Source of the DNA: Pontibacter roseus DSM 17521 | GTDB taxonomy: Bacteria; Bacteroidota; Bacteroidia; Cytophagales; Hymenobacteraceae | Length of the DNA stretch: 64,000 nucleotides | NCBI RefSeq assembly: GCF_000373265.1 | Contig: NZ_KB890761.1 | Location: 310,001 to 374,000 of the forward strand | Reading direction: 5' to 3' | The notes under the pieces: generated by a model | The model's database searches: none | The model's input: the letters and a program-made list of their open reading frames with translations, nothing else | Told to the model about the DNA's origin: nothing | Translations under genes and position numbers: made by a program | Part shown: positions 42,118 to 50,330 of the stretch, piece by piece | Position numbering within the stretch: the first letter of the stretch is position 1 | Layout of the letters: each line of letters starts with the position of its first letter

Positions 42118-43650
42118 TTGGAAATAATTAACTCGATTGTGACGTGGGTCATGAAGAAGCGGATTCATGACATTGATTTGTTTCGGAAGTACCCGCATGA
42201 AGTGCAGAACGAGCTCTTTCAGGGACTCATCAGCACGGCCAAGGGAACGGAGTTCGGGAAGAAGTATGGCTTCAGCGATATGAAGTCAGTGAAGACGTTC
42301 CAGGAGCGTGTACCCATTGCCGCTTACGAAGACCTATACCCGTACATTGAGCGGGTGATGAAGGGGGAGCAGAACATCCTGTGGCCCAGCAAAATCGAGT
42401 GGTTCGCCAAATCTTCCGGCACCACCAACGCCCGTAGCAAGTACATTCCTGTCAGCCCCGAGTCTTTGGAAGACTGCCACTACAAGGGCGGCAAGGACAT
42501 GCTCTCCATCTACGTCAACAACTACCCAGACACCAAGCTCTTCACGGGCAAGGGGCTCTCCATTGGGGGCAGCCACCACCCGAACGAGTTCAATGCCAAG
42601 ACATCCTGCGGCGACGTGTCGGCGGTGATTATGCAAAACCTACCTATCTGGGCGGAGGCCATGCGCACGCCGCCGCTCAAAGTGGCGCTCATGGATAAGT
42701 GGGAGGAGAAGATAGAGAAGATGGTGCAGGTGACCGTGCCGGAGAACGTGACCAGTCTGAGCGGCGTGCCTACCTGGACCTACGTGCTCCTGAAGCGCAT
42801 ACTGGAGGTGACCGGCAAAAAAGACATTACGGAGGTATGGCCGAACCTGGAACTGTTCACGCACGGCGCAGTGGCCTTTGGGCCTTACCGACAGCTGTTC
42901 AAAGAGATTATACCTAGCAAAAAGATGCATTACATGGAGGTATACAACGCCTCCGAAGGCTTCTTCGGCATACAGGACCAGCGCGACACCGAAGACGAGA
43001 TGCTGCTCATGCTCGATTACGGCGTGTATTACGAGTTCATCCCGATGGACCAACTGGAAGAGGAGAGCCCCAAGACGCTGACGCTGGACCAGGTAGAACT
43101 GGGCAAGAACTACGCCATCGTCATCTCCACCAACGCCGGCCTGTGGCGCTACAAGATTGGTGACACCGTAAGGTTTACTAATCTTAGCCCATACCGCATC
43201 AAGATATCAGGGCGAACGAAGCACTTCATCAACGCTTTCGGCGAAGAGGTGATTGTGGAGAATGCCGAAGTGGCTATTACGAAGGCCTGTGAGGCAACTG
43301 GAGCCATCATCTCGAACTTCACGGCCGCACCTGTTTATATGGAGAGCGGCAAGCGGGGCGGGCACGAATGGCTGATAGAATTCGAAAAAGAGCCTGATAA
43401 TCTGCAGCGCTTCACGCAGGTGTTGGATGCGACCCTGCGTGAGGTCAATTCCGATTACGACGCCAAGCGTCAGAACGACATTGCACTTCAAGAGCCCATC
43501 GTGCATGCGGCGCCTCAGGGTACGTTTATGAAGTGGCTGAGCCACAAAGGCAAGCTAGGAGGACAGCACAAGGTGCCTCGCCTCAGCAACACCCGTGAGC
43601 ACCTGGAGGAAATCATGCAGGTGAGTGGAATGGTGGTAAAGAGCAAATAG
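42118..43650 (+). CDS. GH3 family (auxin-responsive promoter type) acyl-adenylating protein
   Basis: A 510-residue ANL-type adenylating enzyme. Family marks: VPIAAYEDLYPYIERVMKGE, SKIEWFAKSSGTTNARSKYI (ATP/P-loop), LSGVPTWTYVLLKRIL, the acid cluster and the AMP-binding YNASEGFFGIQD, TNAGLWRYKIGDTVRFT and KHFINAFGEEVIVENAEVAI. Eukaryotic plant members make amino-acid conjugates of hormones; bacterial ones are uncharacterised but common in Bacteroidota. It starts at TTG 42118 because the family begins with the motif I-NS-V-W-MKKRIH and no earlier ATG is in frame; the first ATG at 42151 would drop it. A perfect terminator is 42 bases downstream. Confidence 0.9.
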   Translation: MEIINSIVTWVMKKRIHDIDLFRKYPHEVQNELFQGLISTAKGTEFGKKYGFSDMKSVKTFQERVPIAAYEDLYPYIERVMKGEQNILWPSKIEWFAKSSGTTNARSKYIPVSPESLEDCHYKGGKDMLSIYVNNYPDTKLFTGKGLSIGGSHHPNEFNAKTSCGDVSAVIMQNLPIWAEAMRTPPLKVALMDKWEEKIEKMVQVTVPENVTSLSGVPTWTYVLLKRILEVTGKKDITEVWPNLELFTHGAVAFGPYRQLFKEIIPSKKMHYMEVYNASEGFFGIQDQRDTEDEMLLMLDYGVYYEFIPMDQLEEESPKTLTLDQVELGKNYAIVISTNAGLWRYKIGDTVRFTNLSPYRIKISGRTKHFINAFGEEVIVENAEVAITKACEATGAIISNFTAAPVYMESGKRGGHEWLIEFEKEPDNLQRFTQVLDATLREVNSDYDAKRQNDIALQEPIVHAAPQGTFMKWLSHKGKLGGQHKVPRLSNTREHLEEIMQVSGMVVKSK

Positions 43651-43692
43651 TGCTTCTTCGCATGTCGTACTCACTCATATTTGAGGGAACAT

Positions 43693-43728
43693 AAAAAAGC
43701 CCGGCAGGTATACCTGCCGGGCTTTTTT
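43693..43728. terminator. 36-bp perfect palindromic terminator
   Basis: AAAAAAGCCCGGCAGGTA is followed by its exact reverse complement, with no unpaired loop bases in theory. It terminates the GH3 gene (plus) and the minus-strand small membrane genes beyond. The centre reads AGGTATACCT, a palindromic relative of the dispersed octamer. Confidence 0.93.
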
Positions 43729-43773
43729 GCTCTAGGCTATATCTCAAGGTATAGCACATATCTTCTAGATGAA

Positions 43774-43980
43774 CTACGGGTTCAGCAGCTTGTAAATGCC
43801 AGCATATACCGCAAGACCTAAGAACAACAAGAGCAGCACATTGAAATAAATAGGTATTGTCTTGCCCTTGACTTCTTTGTAATCGAAGCCCTGAGCGGTC
43901 AGCACCATAAACAGGAACAGGTTGATGATAGTCAGCACCTTGTTGACAGTGTTCCAAATATTCTTGATTTCTAAGGTCAT
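43774..43980 (-). CDS. Small two-helix membrane protein
   Basis: A 68-residue protein: an amphipathic start (MTLEIKNIWNTVNKVLTIIN), one membrane span (LTIINLFLFMVLTAQGF), a short polar loop DYKEVKGKTIP and a second span (YFNVLLLLFLGLAVYAGIY). Clean start, codon use like its neighbours and good hydrophobic design support it as real. It faces the GH3 terminator. Upstream, 138 bases separate it from the next small membrane gene on the same strand. No family recognised; a role in membranes only. Confidence 0.65.
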   Translation of the reverse strand: MTLEIKNIWNTVNKVLTIINLFLFMVLTAQGFDYKEVKGKTIPIYFNVLLLLFLGLAVYAGIYKLLNP

Positions 43981-44118
43981 CGTGCAAATTTAGGTATAGT
44001 GCCAGAATGTATACTTCCGATGGATAAATATAGTATAAAAAGCCTATATCGAGAATTTCTTATGTGTTCTGGCAATGTGGCAAGAATTAAGTATGCATCA
44101 GACTGGCAAATTCAACTC

Positions 44119-44493
44119 TTATACAGCCAGCTTTCGCATATTCGTAATTGTCAAGACAGCTCCCAGAGCCAACCCGCATAAAGAAAGCACTGAGCCAACA
44201 GCTAGCAACTGTATAGCGCTCTGAGTAACAACTTCAAAATCATTGAACTCTGAGAGAGTTGCTAAAAAGGCTACGAAGCTAATCAGAGCAGTGAATAAGC
44301 CTAAGCTGATTCCTACTACACGATTCTGCCATACAACCTGAACAGTGAGTGCGACTATGATTGCCAAGGCTGCAAAACTGACGTTCTGCTTCTCCACCAA
44401 ATCCCCAAAAAACCAGAATGCTGCTAAGGCCAGAAAGTAGAGATAAGGTATAACGTCACTTTTATAGTCGCTAAATCTGAGTTGTTTCTCCAT
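44119..44493 (-). CDS. Four-helix membrane protein
   Basis: A 124-residue hydrophobic protein with four predicted spans (PYLYFLALAAFWFFGDLV, FAALAIIVALTVQVVW, VVGISLGLFTALISFVAFL and LLAVGSVLSLCGLALGAVLTI) and a basic C-terminus (NMRKLAV). The topology is N-in, C-in. I recognise no family. Both this and the 68-residue neighbour are somewhat more AT-rich than the surrounding genes, possibly a small insertion. It is 59 bases from the AIM24-family gene on the same strand. Confidence in being a gene is good; function is unknown. Confidence 0.7.
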   Translation of the reverse strand: MEKQLRFSDYKSDVIPYLYFLALAAFWFFGDLVEKQNVSFAALAIIVALTVQVVWQNRVVGISLGLFTALISFVAFLATLSEFNDFEVVTQSAIQLLAVGSVLSLCGLALGAVLTITNMRKLAV

Positions 44494-44552
44494 TTTTAGA
44501 AGCTGTTTTGGTTGCTGCTTTGTTTAAACCAAATCGAGGGAATAATTCAGGT

Positions 44553-45320
44553 TTACTCCAGGAAGCTGCTCAGCATGCCGCCTTCCTTCTTGGCGTTCTC
44601 GCCGTGCGGCATGAGCGCCTGAATCAGCTTCTTCACCGGCATAGACTGCAGCCATACCTTGCCTGTGCCGCGCAACGTGGCCAGGAACAGGCCTTCGCCG
44701 CCGAAAATCATGGACTTAAGACCGCCTGCCTGCTGCACGCTGAAATCTATACCTTGCTCAAAGGCCACCACACAGCCAGTGTCCACGCGCAGGGTCTCGT
44801 TGTTGAGGTCCTTCTCAACGATGGTACCGCCGGCATGCAAAAAGGCCAGTCCGTCGCCGGTGAGCCGCTGCAGAATGAAACCCTCGCCACCGAACAGACC
44901 AGAACCTAGCTTCTGATTGAAGTGCATGGCCAGCTTGGTTCCCAGTGCCGCCGCCAGAAAGGCATCCTTCTGTGCTATCAGCGTATTGCCGCGTACCTGC
45001 ATCAAGTCAATGGGCAGGATGGTGCCAGGGTAAGGGGCCGAAAAGGCTACCCGGCTCTTGCCATACCCACGGTGCGTGAAGTGTGTCATGAACAGCGACT
45101 CACCTGTGATGAGGCGGCTGCCCGCCGACATCAGCTTGCCCAGGAAGCCTTGGCTGGGATTGGAGCCGTCACCCATTTTGGTCTGGAAATCAATGCCTTC
45201 CTCCATGTATACCATGGCGCCCGCCTCGGCAATCACGGTCTCGTTGGGGTCCAATTCTATCTCCAGCACCTGTATGTCGTTGCCGAAGATTCTGAAGTCA
45301 ATTTCGTGTGCGTTTCTCAT
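44553..45320 (-). CDS. TIGR00266 / AIM24-family protein
   Basis: A 255-residue beta-rich protein of the AIM24 (TIGR00266) family. Pattern: [28 protein letters not shown], split here as [20 protein letters not shown], then [66 protein letters not shown] and [20 protein letters not shown]. Family function in bacteria is uncertain, linked by context to envelope stress; the mitochondrial homologue is AIM24. Start ATG 45320 begins NAHEIDFRI with no signal peptide, so it is likely cytosolic. It lies upstream of the four-helix membrane gene on the minus strand. Confidence 0.88.
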   Translation of the reverse strand: MRNAHEIDFRIFGNDIQVLEIELDPNETVIAEAGAMVYMEEGIDFQTKMGDGSNPSQGFLGKLMSAGSRLITGESLFMTHFTHRGYGKSRVAFSAPYPGTILPIDLMQVRGNTLIAQKDAFLAAALGTKLAMHFNQKLGSGLFGGEGFILQRLTGDGLAFLHAGGTIVEKDLNNETLRVDTGCVVAFEQGIDFSVQQAGGLKSMIFGGEGLFLATLRGTGKVWLQSMPVKKLIQALMPHGENAKKEGGMLSSFLE

Positions 45321-45364
45321 AGTTTAGGAGTGTTGATGTTCTGAGAGACAATATAGTTATTTCT

Positions 45365-45727
45365 CTAATCCTCTTCAGCATCCTCCTCCTCTTCAGCACT
45401 TTTTTTTCTGCGGGCCTTTGGCAGGTCTTTGTCATCCTCGTCATCCGAAACCGAACTGGTGCCTTTCACAAAGTCCTCGTCAGTCTCTTCCACCTCCTCG
45501 CCTTCCTCTATGTGAAACTCTTCTTCCTCTTTCTTGGCACGTTCGGCGGCGTCGCGCTTCACCAGTTTCTTGTCCTCCACGTTCTTGTTCAAAAACTCGT
45601 TTATCTTATCGATGGAGTAGTTGGAGGTGATTTCGCCCTGTTGGTTTACCTTTATCTCGAAGCCCTCGAGGTCTTTGTGTACCCGCGTCTTCTTAGAGCT
45701 TTTGTTCTCTTTTTTATTCTTAGCCAT
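45365..45727 (-). CDS. Charged protein with acidic C-terminal tail
   Basis: A 120-residue protein. It opens basic (MAKNKKENKSSKKTRVHK), then a short ordered part (DLEGFEIKVNQQGEITSNYSIDKINEFLNKN), cited here in shorter parts, and ends in an Asp/Glu-rich tail (VSDDEDDKDLP, RRKKSAEEEEDAEED). Ordered middle contains the FEIKVNQQGEI strand and SIDKINEFLN helix. The layout resembles small regulators or chaperone-like proteins found beside gltX in relatives, but no name applies. The ATG at 45727 (or 45742) is chosen; longer frames run back into the gltX 3' end. Function unknown. Confidence 0.72.
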   Translation of the reverse strand: MAKNKKENKSSKKTRVHKDLEGFEIKVNQQGEITSNYSIDKINEFLNKNVEDKKLVKRDAAERAKKEEEEFHIEEGEEVEETDEDFVKGTSSVSDDEDDKDLPKARRKKSAEEEEDAEED

Positions 45728-45813
45728 AGGATTGGTCTTCATGGTTCTCCCTGAAGTATAAGGCGAATCGGCCAAATGGTTACAGGCAGGTATGGCAGCA
45801 GGGGGTAAAAACG

Positions 45814-45849
45814 AAGAGCGGCTGCCTCTGCTGAGGTAGCCGCTCTTTT
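45814..45849. terminator. Terminator at the gltX 3' end
   Basis: AAGAGCGGCTGCCTC pairs with GAGGTAGCCGCTCTT (one G-T pair) around TGCT, with TTTTG on one side. It serves the minus-strand gltX transcript and could act towards the charged-protein gene. Confidence 0.8.
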
Positions 45850-45869
45850 GCACGCGTAGGTATGCTGCC

Positions 45870-47411
45870 TTATGCGGAAGCGTACTGGCTGAGGGCACCG
45901 ATGGCGGCGTCTATTCTGCTTTCCGTCTCTCCGCGTCCAATCACCTCAATAATCTGCATCAGGTCAGGGCCTGCCTCGGCACCAGTCACCGCCAGGCGCA
46001 GCGCCTGCAGCACCTGTCCGATTTTCATGCCGTGGCGCTCCAGGATGCTCACCAACAGGTCTTTCACAGCGTCGGCATTGAAGTCGGCCAGGGTGGACAG
46101 CTCATTGCGGAAATCCGTGAAAACGGCCACGGCCTGGCTGTTCCACTTTTTGGAGGCTACCTTCTCATTATACTCAGTAGGAGCCACGAAGAAATAGGCC
46201 GCCTCACGCCAGAACTCCTGCGGGAAGCTCACGCGCTCCTTCATCAGGCCGGCAATTTTCTCAGCTTTCTCAGGTGAGCAAGAGATGTTGTGCTCTTCCA
46301 AGGCCTTGAGCAGATAGTCTGCTAACTCGGCGTCTGGCTTGGCGCGCAGGTACTGCTCGTTGAACCAACGGGCCTTCTGTATATCGAAACGGGTACCGGA
46401 CTTGCCGATGCGCTCAATGGTGAATTCGTTAGCCAGTTCCTCCATAGAGAAGATTTCCTGCTGCGTGCCCGGGTTCCAGCCCAAAAAGGCCAGGAAGTTG
46501 ATGAACGCTTCCGGAATGTAACCCGCCTCGCGGTAGCCAGAAGAAACCTCACTCGTAAACGGGTCTACCCAGCGGAGCGGGAAAACAGGGAAGCCCAGCT
46601 TGTCGCCGTCGCGCTTGCTCAGCTTGCCGTTTCCGTCTGGCTTGAGCAAAAGCGGCAGGTGCGCGAACTCGGGCATGGTGTCTTCCCAGCCCAGATAGCG
46701 GTATAGTAACACGTGCAGCGGCGCCGATGGCAACCATTCTTCGCCACGAATCACGTGCGTGATTTTCATCAGGTGGTCGTCTACGATGTTAGCCAGGTGG
46801 TACGTCGGCATACCGTCTGACTTCATCAATACTTTATCGTCGATGGCAGAAGAGTGTACCATTACCCAACCACGAATCAGGTCTTTCAACCGAACCTCTT
46901 CCTTTCGCGGCACTTTCAGGCGGATGACGTATGGCTCGCCAGACTCCAGACGCTTCTTCACCTCGTCCTCTGGCAGGGTGAGGGAGTTTTTCATCGTCAT
47001 GCGGGTGATGGCGTTGTACTGCGGCGTGGCTACTTTGGCAGCCTTCAGGCGCTCGCGCATTTCCTCCAGTTCCTCAGACGTATCGAAGGCGTAGTAGGCA
47101 TGGCCGCTCTCAATGAGTTGCATGGCGTACTGCATGTACATGGGCTTGCGCTCCGACTGGCGGTATGGGGCGTAAGGGCCACCGTTCCATGGGCTCTCGT
47201 CCAGCTCAATGCCGCACCACTCCAGCGACTCGCGTATGTAGTCCTCAGCCCCGGGCACAAAGCGGTTCTGGTCTGTGTCCTCGATGCGCAGAATCATCTT
47301 GCCGCCGGTCTTCCTGGCCAGCAAAAAATTGTAAAGGGCCGTGCGGACACCGCCGATATGGAGAGGCCCTGTCGGGCTCGGGGCAAAGCGTACTCTAACT
47401 TCTCTTTCCAT
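45870..47411 (-). CDS. gltX: Glutamate--tRNA ligase
   Basis: A 513-residue class I aminoacyl-tRNA synthetase that charges tRNA-Glu. The class signature APSPTGPLHIGGVRTALYNF includes HIGG, and KLSKRDG is the KMSKS motif. The zinc-free version is complete: EDTDQNRFVPGAEDYI, VIRGEEWLPSAPLHVLLY and an all-alpha anticodon-binding domain at the C-terminus. Length is normal. It is coded on the minus strand and ends just before the charged-protein gene; its start is 165 bases from the plus-strand YihY gene. Essential in translation; glutamyl-tRNA may also serve tetrapyrrole synthesis. Confidence 0.97.
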   Translation of the reverse strand: MEREVRVRFAPSPTGPLHIGGVRTALYNFLLARKTGGKMILRIEDTDQNRFVPGAEDYIRESLEWCGIELDESPWNGGPYAPYRQSERKPMYMQYAMQLIESGHAYYAFDTSEELEEMRERLKAAKVATPQYNAITRMTMKNSLTLPEDEVKKRLESGEPYVIRLKVPRKEEVRLKDLIRGWVMVHSSAIDDKVLMKSDGMPTYHLANIVDDHLMKITHVIRGEEWLPSAPLHVLLYRYLGWEDTMPEFAHLPLLLKPDGNGKLSKRDGDKLGFPVFPLRWVDPFTSEVSSGYREAGYIPEAFINFLAFLGWNPGTQQEIFSMEELANEFTIERIGKSGTRFDIQKARWFNEQYLRAKPDAELADYLLKALEEHNISCSPEKAEKIAGLMKERVSFPQEFWREAAYFFVAPTEYNEKVASKKWNSQAVAVFTDFRNELSTLADFNADAVKDLLVSILERHGMKIGQVLQALRLAVTGAEAGPDLMQIIEVIGRGETESRIDAAIGALSQYASA

Positions 47412-47576
47412 TTATGGTTCTATCAAAAAGGCATTGCAAATGATGGCACAAAGGTACAAAATAAATTCTCGTTTCGGTAAGGTGTTGCGTGCTGTAACCT
47501 ATACCTGTACGTGGCGCAGGTATAAACATAACCTTTCATCTGCGTATCAGTTTTAGGATAATATCCCTACCTCCCC

Positions 47577-48599
47577 ATGCCCCGCAAGACGCTGATAAAG
47601 ATATGGTGCCTGCTCAAGGAGGCTGGCCTTGAGTTTATCGAGAATAACTCCTTTCAAAAAGGGGCGGCGCTGGCTTATTACACCATTTTTGCGCTGCCGC
47701 CTATCCTGCTCATCATCATCAACGCCACGGGGTATTTCTTTGGGGAGAAGGCCGTGTCGGGGGAGGTATACTACCAAATCAAGGAACTCATTGGGTCGGA
47801 GGGTGCCTTTGAGGTGCAGCGGATGGTGGAGAACATCAACGAGATAACAGGATTCAACCTGGCCACCGTCATAGTGTTGGTCACGCTCTTCATAGCCGCC
47901 ACCGGCGTTTTCGTGTCGCTGCAGGATTCCCTCAACGAGGTATGGTATGTGCGGCCTGCACCCAAGCGGGGCTATCTGAAGCTGATTCTGGACCGGTTCC
48001 TGTCTTTTGGAATGATTCTGGCCATCGCCATCCTGCTGATTTTGTCGCTGCTGGCGAACACCATTTTGGTAGCTGTGGGCGACTTTCTCGATTCCCGCTT
48101 TTCGGGATGGGTGGTATACGTGCTGCGTGGGGGTAACCTGGTAACGGGCTTTGTGATGATGACCTTCCTGTTCGCCTGCATCTACAAGTACCTGCCCGAT
48201 GCCAAAATCAAGTGGCGCGATGTGTGGGTGGGGGCGCTGGTGACGGCCATCCTCTTCAACATTGGTCGGGAGGTGATTGGCCTATACCTGGGCACGAGCA
48301 ACATCACCTCCATATACGGGGCGGCGGGCTCCGTGATTGTCATCCTGTTGTGGGTGTTCTATACCTCCCAAATCATCTTTTTCGGGGCCGTGTTCACGTT
48401 CGTCTACTCCCGCAAGTATGGCTTCAACATCTATCCGGCCGAGTATGCCGTGCGTTTCATCCGGCAGGAGGTGGAGGTGGGGCATACCGCCGTGAACGCC
48501 GAGCCGGGTAAGTTCACCAAGGACATCTATGGGGAACAGGAGGCCAAGGAGGCAGCCGCGGAGCATGAAGGAGACAAATCAGCCGGGGAGAACATTTGA
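47577..48599 (+). CDS. YihY/virulence factor BrkB family protein
   Basis: A 340-residue polytopic membrane protein. Family pattern: FIENNSFQKGAALAYYTIFALPPILLIIIN (cited in part), FGEKAVSGEVYYQIKELIGSEGAFEVQRMVEN, FIAATGVFVSLQDSLNEVW, LSLLANTILVAVGDFL, YKYLPDAKIKWRDVWVGALV and AGSVIVILLWVFYTSQIIFFGAVFTFVYSRKYG, each shown here as pieces below twenty residues where long. It has six spans and a charged cytosolic C-terminus. BrkB/YihY members are poorly understood inner-membrane proteins, earlier annotated ribonuclease BN in error. Start ATG 47577 is well placed. Confidence 0.9.
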   Translation: MPRKTLIKIWCLLKEAGLEFIENNSFQKGAALAYYTIFALPPILLIIINATGYFFGEKAVSGEVYYQIKELIGSEGAFEVQRMVENINEITGFNLATVIVLVTLFIAATGVFVSLQDSLNEVWYVRPAPKRGYLKLILDRFLSFGMILAIAILLILSLLANTILVAVGDFLDSRFSGWVVYVLRGGNLVTGFVMMTFLFACIYKYLPDAKIKWRDVWVGALVTAILFNIGREVIGLYLGTSNITSIYGAAGSVIVILLWVFYTSQIIFFGAVFTFVYSRKYGFNIYPAEYAVRFIRQEVEVGHTAVNAEPGKFTKDIYGEQEAKEAAAEHEGDKSAGENI

Positions 48600-48647
48600 G
48601 TTAAGGGGTGGTGGGAGTAGGACCTTCAGCGGCCTTGTCTATTTTGT

Positions 48648-48929
48648 CTAAAACGGGTAGAGAAAGATAAGGGTCAGGATGCAGATTCCCATGCCAAACA
48701 GACCTATTTTCTGCCGATACCTTCTGTAGGATACGAAGCCTAACACGGCTCCCGCAGTTTCGCCGATAGCTAAAACCATTCTGCTAGTCGCGCCCATGAA
48801 GTATGGCGTTACCGTATCCTGCAGCTCTCCTAACTCCTGCTGGTTCAGATTGAACTGATAGGTATAGTAGGTCACTAAAATCAGTCCTGTAATGCCAATC
48901 AATGCCGAAACGATTCCTATCTTCCTCAT
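48648..48929 (-). CDS. Small three-helix membrane protein
   Basis: A 93-residue protein with three predicted spans: VSALIGITGLILVTYYTY, MVLAIGETAGAVLGFVSYRRY and LFGMGICILTLIFLYPF, with basic residues on one side between the second and third. Clear start MRKIGI and no shadow of another gene make it plausible. No family recognised. It lies between the YihY gene (convergent end 48 bases away) and the RidA gene (minus strand, 103 bases upstream). Function unknown. Confidence 0.65.
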   Translation of the reverse strand: MRKIGIVSALIGITGLILVTYYTYQFNLNQQELGELQDTVTPYFMGATSRMVLAIGETAGAVLGFVSYRRYRQKIGLFGMGICILTLIFLYPF

Positions 48930-49032
48930 GCTGCATCAGCCACGACTATTGAACAATGCCTGCCATACCTTGAGTCCGCCCCTAGGCAAGAGCCGGAGGC
49001 GGACTTAGGCTGCTGTTGATTGCTATACCTGC

Positions 49033-49413
49033 TTATAGCGCCGCGATGCAGGAAATCTCCACGTTCACGTCCTTTGGCAGGCGGCTCACCTCCACCGTCT
49101 CGCGGGCAGGCGGGCTTTGTCGGAAATAGCTGCCGTAAGTCTCGTTTATCTTGCCGAAGTTGTTGAGGTCTTTCACGAAGATGGTGCACTTGAGCACGTT
49201 CTCGAAGCCCATCCCTGCCTCTTGCAGTATGGCAAACAGGTTCTTCATGACCTGGTGTGTTTCCTCCTCAATGCTGCCGCTCACTAGTTCGCCGCTTTGT
49301 GGGTCCAGTGGGATTTGCCCGGACACGTACATGGTGCCGTTGTGAAGCGTCGCCTGGCTGTAGGGCCCTATAGCGGCTGGTGCATTGGCGGATGTGATGA
49401 TGCTGTGCGTCAT
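49033..49413 (-). CDS. RidA family protein (enamine/imine deaminase)
   Basis: A 126-residue RidA/YjgF/L-PSP protein. Markers: N-terminal APAAIGPYSQATLHNGTMYVSGQIPLDP split as PAAIGPYSQATLHNG and MYVSGQIPLDP; GELVSGSIEEETHQVMKNL; VLKCTIFVKDLNNFGKINETY; and the arginine-containing active-site segment PPARETVEVSRLPKDVNVEI ending in the usual ISCIAAL. It deaminates reactive enamines such as 2-aminoacrylate; normally a homotrimer. Start ATG at 49413 gives a family-normal size; a longer frame from 49689 is an artefact. Minus strand, divergent from the dehydrogenase-like gene. Confidence 0.92.
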   Translation of the reverse strand: MTHSIITSANAPAAIGPYSQATLHNGTMYVSGQIPLDPQSGELVSGSIEEETHQVMKNLFAILQEAGMGFENVLKCTIFVKDLNNFGKINETYGSYFRQSPPARETVEVSRLPKDVNVEISCIAAL

Positions 49414-49446
49414 AGTCTGAATGGTTTTAATATGTATCTTTACCAT

Positions 49447-49454
49447 CAAAAGTA
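49447..49454 (-). promoter_or_regulatory. -7 box of the RidA gene
   Basis: CAAAAGTA on the plus strand (TACTTTTG in the gene's direction) sits 33 bases before the RidA start and matches TAnnTTTG; no clear -33 is seen. Confidence 0.4.
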
Positions 49455-49461
49455 CAGAAAT

Positions 49462-50145
49462 ATGCACATACTTGTTTTGTCTGGAGCCGAAATGGCCGCT
49501 GAGTTCAGGCAGAAGTTTCCGGAAGGGAGCCATGGCAACACCTATACCTTTCTGCACAGCCACAACCTGACTGATGAGCAACTCAAGCCCTCTGACGTGG
49601 TGTTTGACTTTCTGCTGCACGAGCAGCCGGAGCGCCTGAGCTATTATGCCCCGGAGCAGGTGGTGTTCTGCCACGCCGTGACGAAGCAACTGGCGGCGCT
49701 GGTGCGCGAATCGGGGGTGGAGACCTGCTGTACCCTTTTTGGATTCAATGGCTTACCTACCCTGTTCAACCGTCCGCTGCTGGAAGTGAGCCTTTACAGG
49801 GCAAGCGAAGCCGAAAAGCTCCGCAGCGTATGCGAACAGTTGGGCACAGACTACCAGGTAGTAGACGACCGCGTAGGTATGGCTACGCCCCGCATCATCA
49901 GTATGATTATCAACGAGGCCTGCTATACCTTGCAGGAAGGAACGGCCTCCATCCGGGACATCGACCTGGGCATGAAGCTGGGCACCAACTACCCAAAAGG
50001 ACCCTTTGAATGGGCCAATGGAATAGGTATAGCAAACGTGTACAACGTGCTGGAGGCGGTGTATGAAGACACCAAAGAAGAGCGCTACAAAATCTGCTCA
50101 CTGCTGAAGACGAAGTACCTGAAAGGAGAGAAGTTTGAGGTATAG
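49462..50145 (+). CDS. Hydroxyacyl-CoA dehydrogenase C-terminal-domain protein lacking a Rossmann fold
   Basis: A 227-residue protein. The last ~90 residues match the 3-hydroxyacyl-CoA dehydrogenase C-terminal domain: GMATPRIISMIINEACYTLQEG, ASIRDIDLGMKLGTNYPKGPFEW, and ANGIGIANVYNVLEAVYED-type helices, cut here into short pieces. In place of the NAD-binding Rossmann domain it has a ~110-residue, differently patterned N-terminus (HILVLSGAEMAAEFRQKF; TYTFLHSHNLTDE; DVVFDFLLHE) without GxGxxG. NAD-dependent dehydrogenation is therefore doubtful. It may be a binding or structural subunit. The start is ATG 49462, 48 bases from the divergent ridA-like gene. Confidence 0.82.
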   Translation: MHILVLSGAEMAAEFRQKFPEGSHGNTYTFLHSHNLTDEQLKPSDVVFDFLLHEQPERLSYYAPEQVVFCHAVTKQLAALVRESGVETCCTLFGFNGLPTLFNRPLLEVSLYRASEAEKLRSVCEQLGTDYQVVDDRVGMATPRIISMIINEACYTLQEGTASIRDIDLGMKLGTNYPKGPFEWANGIGIANVYNVLEAVYEDTKEERYKICSLLKTKYLKGEKFEV

Positions 50146-50240
50146 CGCTGCCTTTTTGAATCCCGAACCTGTTCAGTATTCGTTTGGTAGCTAGGCTTGC
50201 TAAGAGACAAAACATAGCTTCCTGGTCCGGTATCATTTCT

Positions 50241-50266
50241 GATTTCTCCCAATGGTCGAAATGACA
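50241..50266. repeat. Second copy of the dispersed inverted-end sequence
   Basis: GATTTCTCCCAATGGTCGAAATGACA is aligned with the right arm at 12021-12046 (same length, about 20 of 26 identical). It lies in the 185-base space after the dehydrogenase-like gene. Its mate arm cannot be placed. This supports a repeated element family in the genome. Confidence 0.5.
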
Positions 50267-50278
50267 ATGAAGGAAACA

Positions 50279-50311
50279 AAAAGGGGGAAGCTGATTGGCT
50301 TCCCCCTTTTG
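50279..50311. terminator. Terminator near the glmS 3' end
   Basis: AAAAGGGGGAAGC pairs exactly with GCTTCCCCCTTTT across TGATTG. It lies between the plus-strand dehydrogenase-like gene and the minus-strand glmS gene and can serve both. Confidence 0.88.
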
Positions 50312-50330
50312 TCAGAATATATTACTGTGC

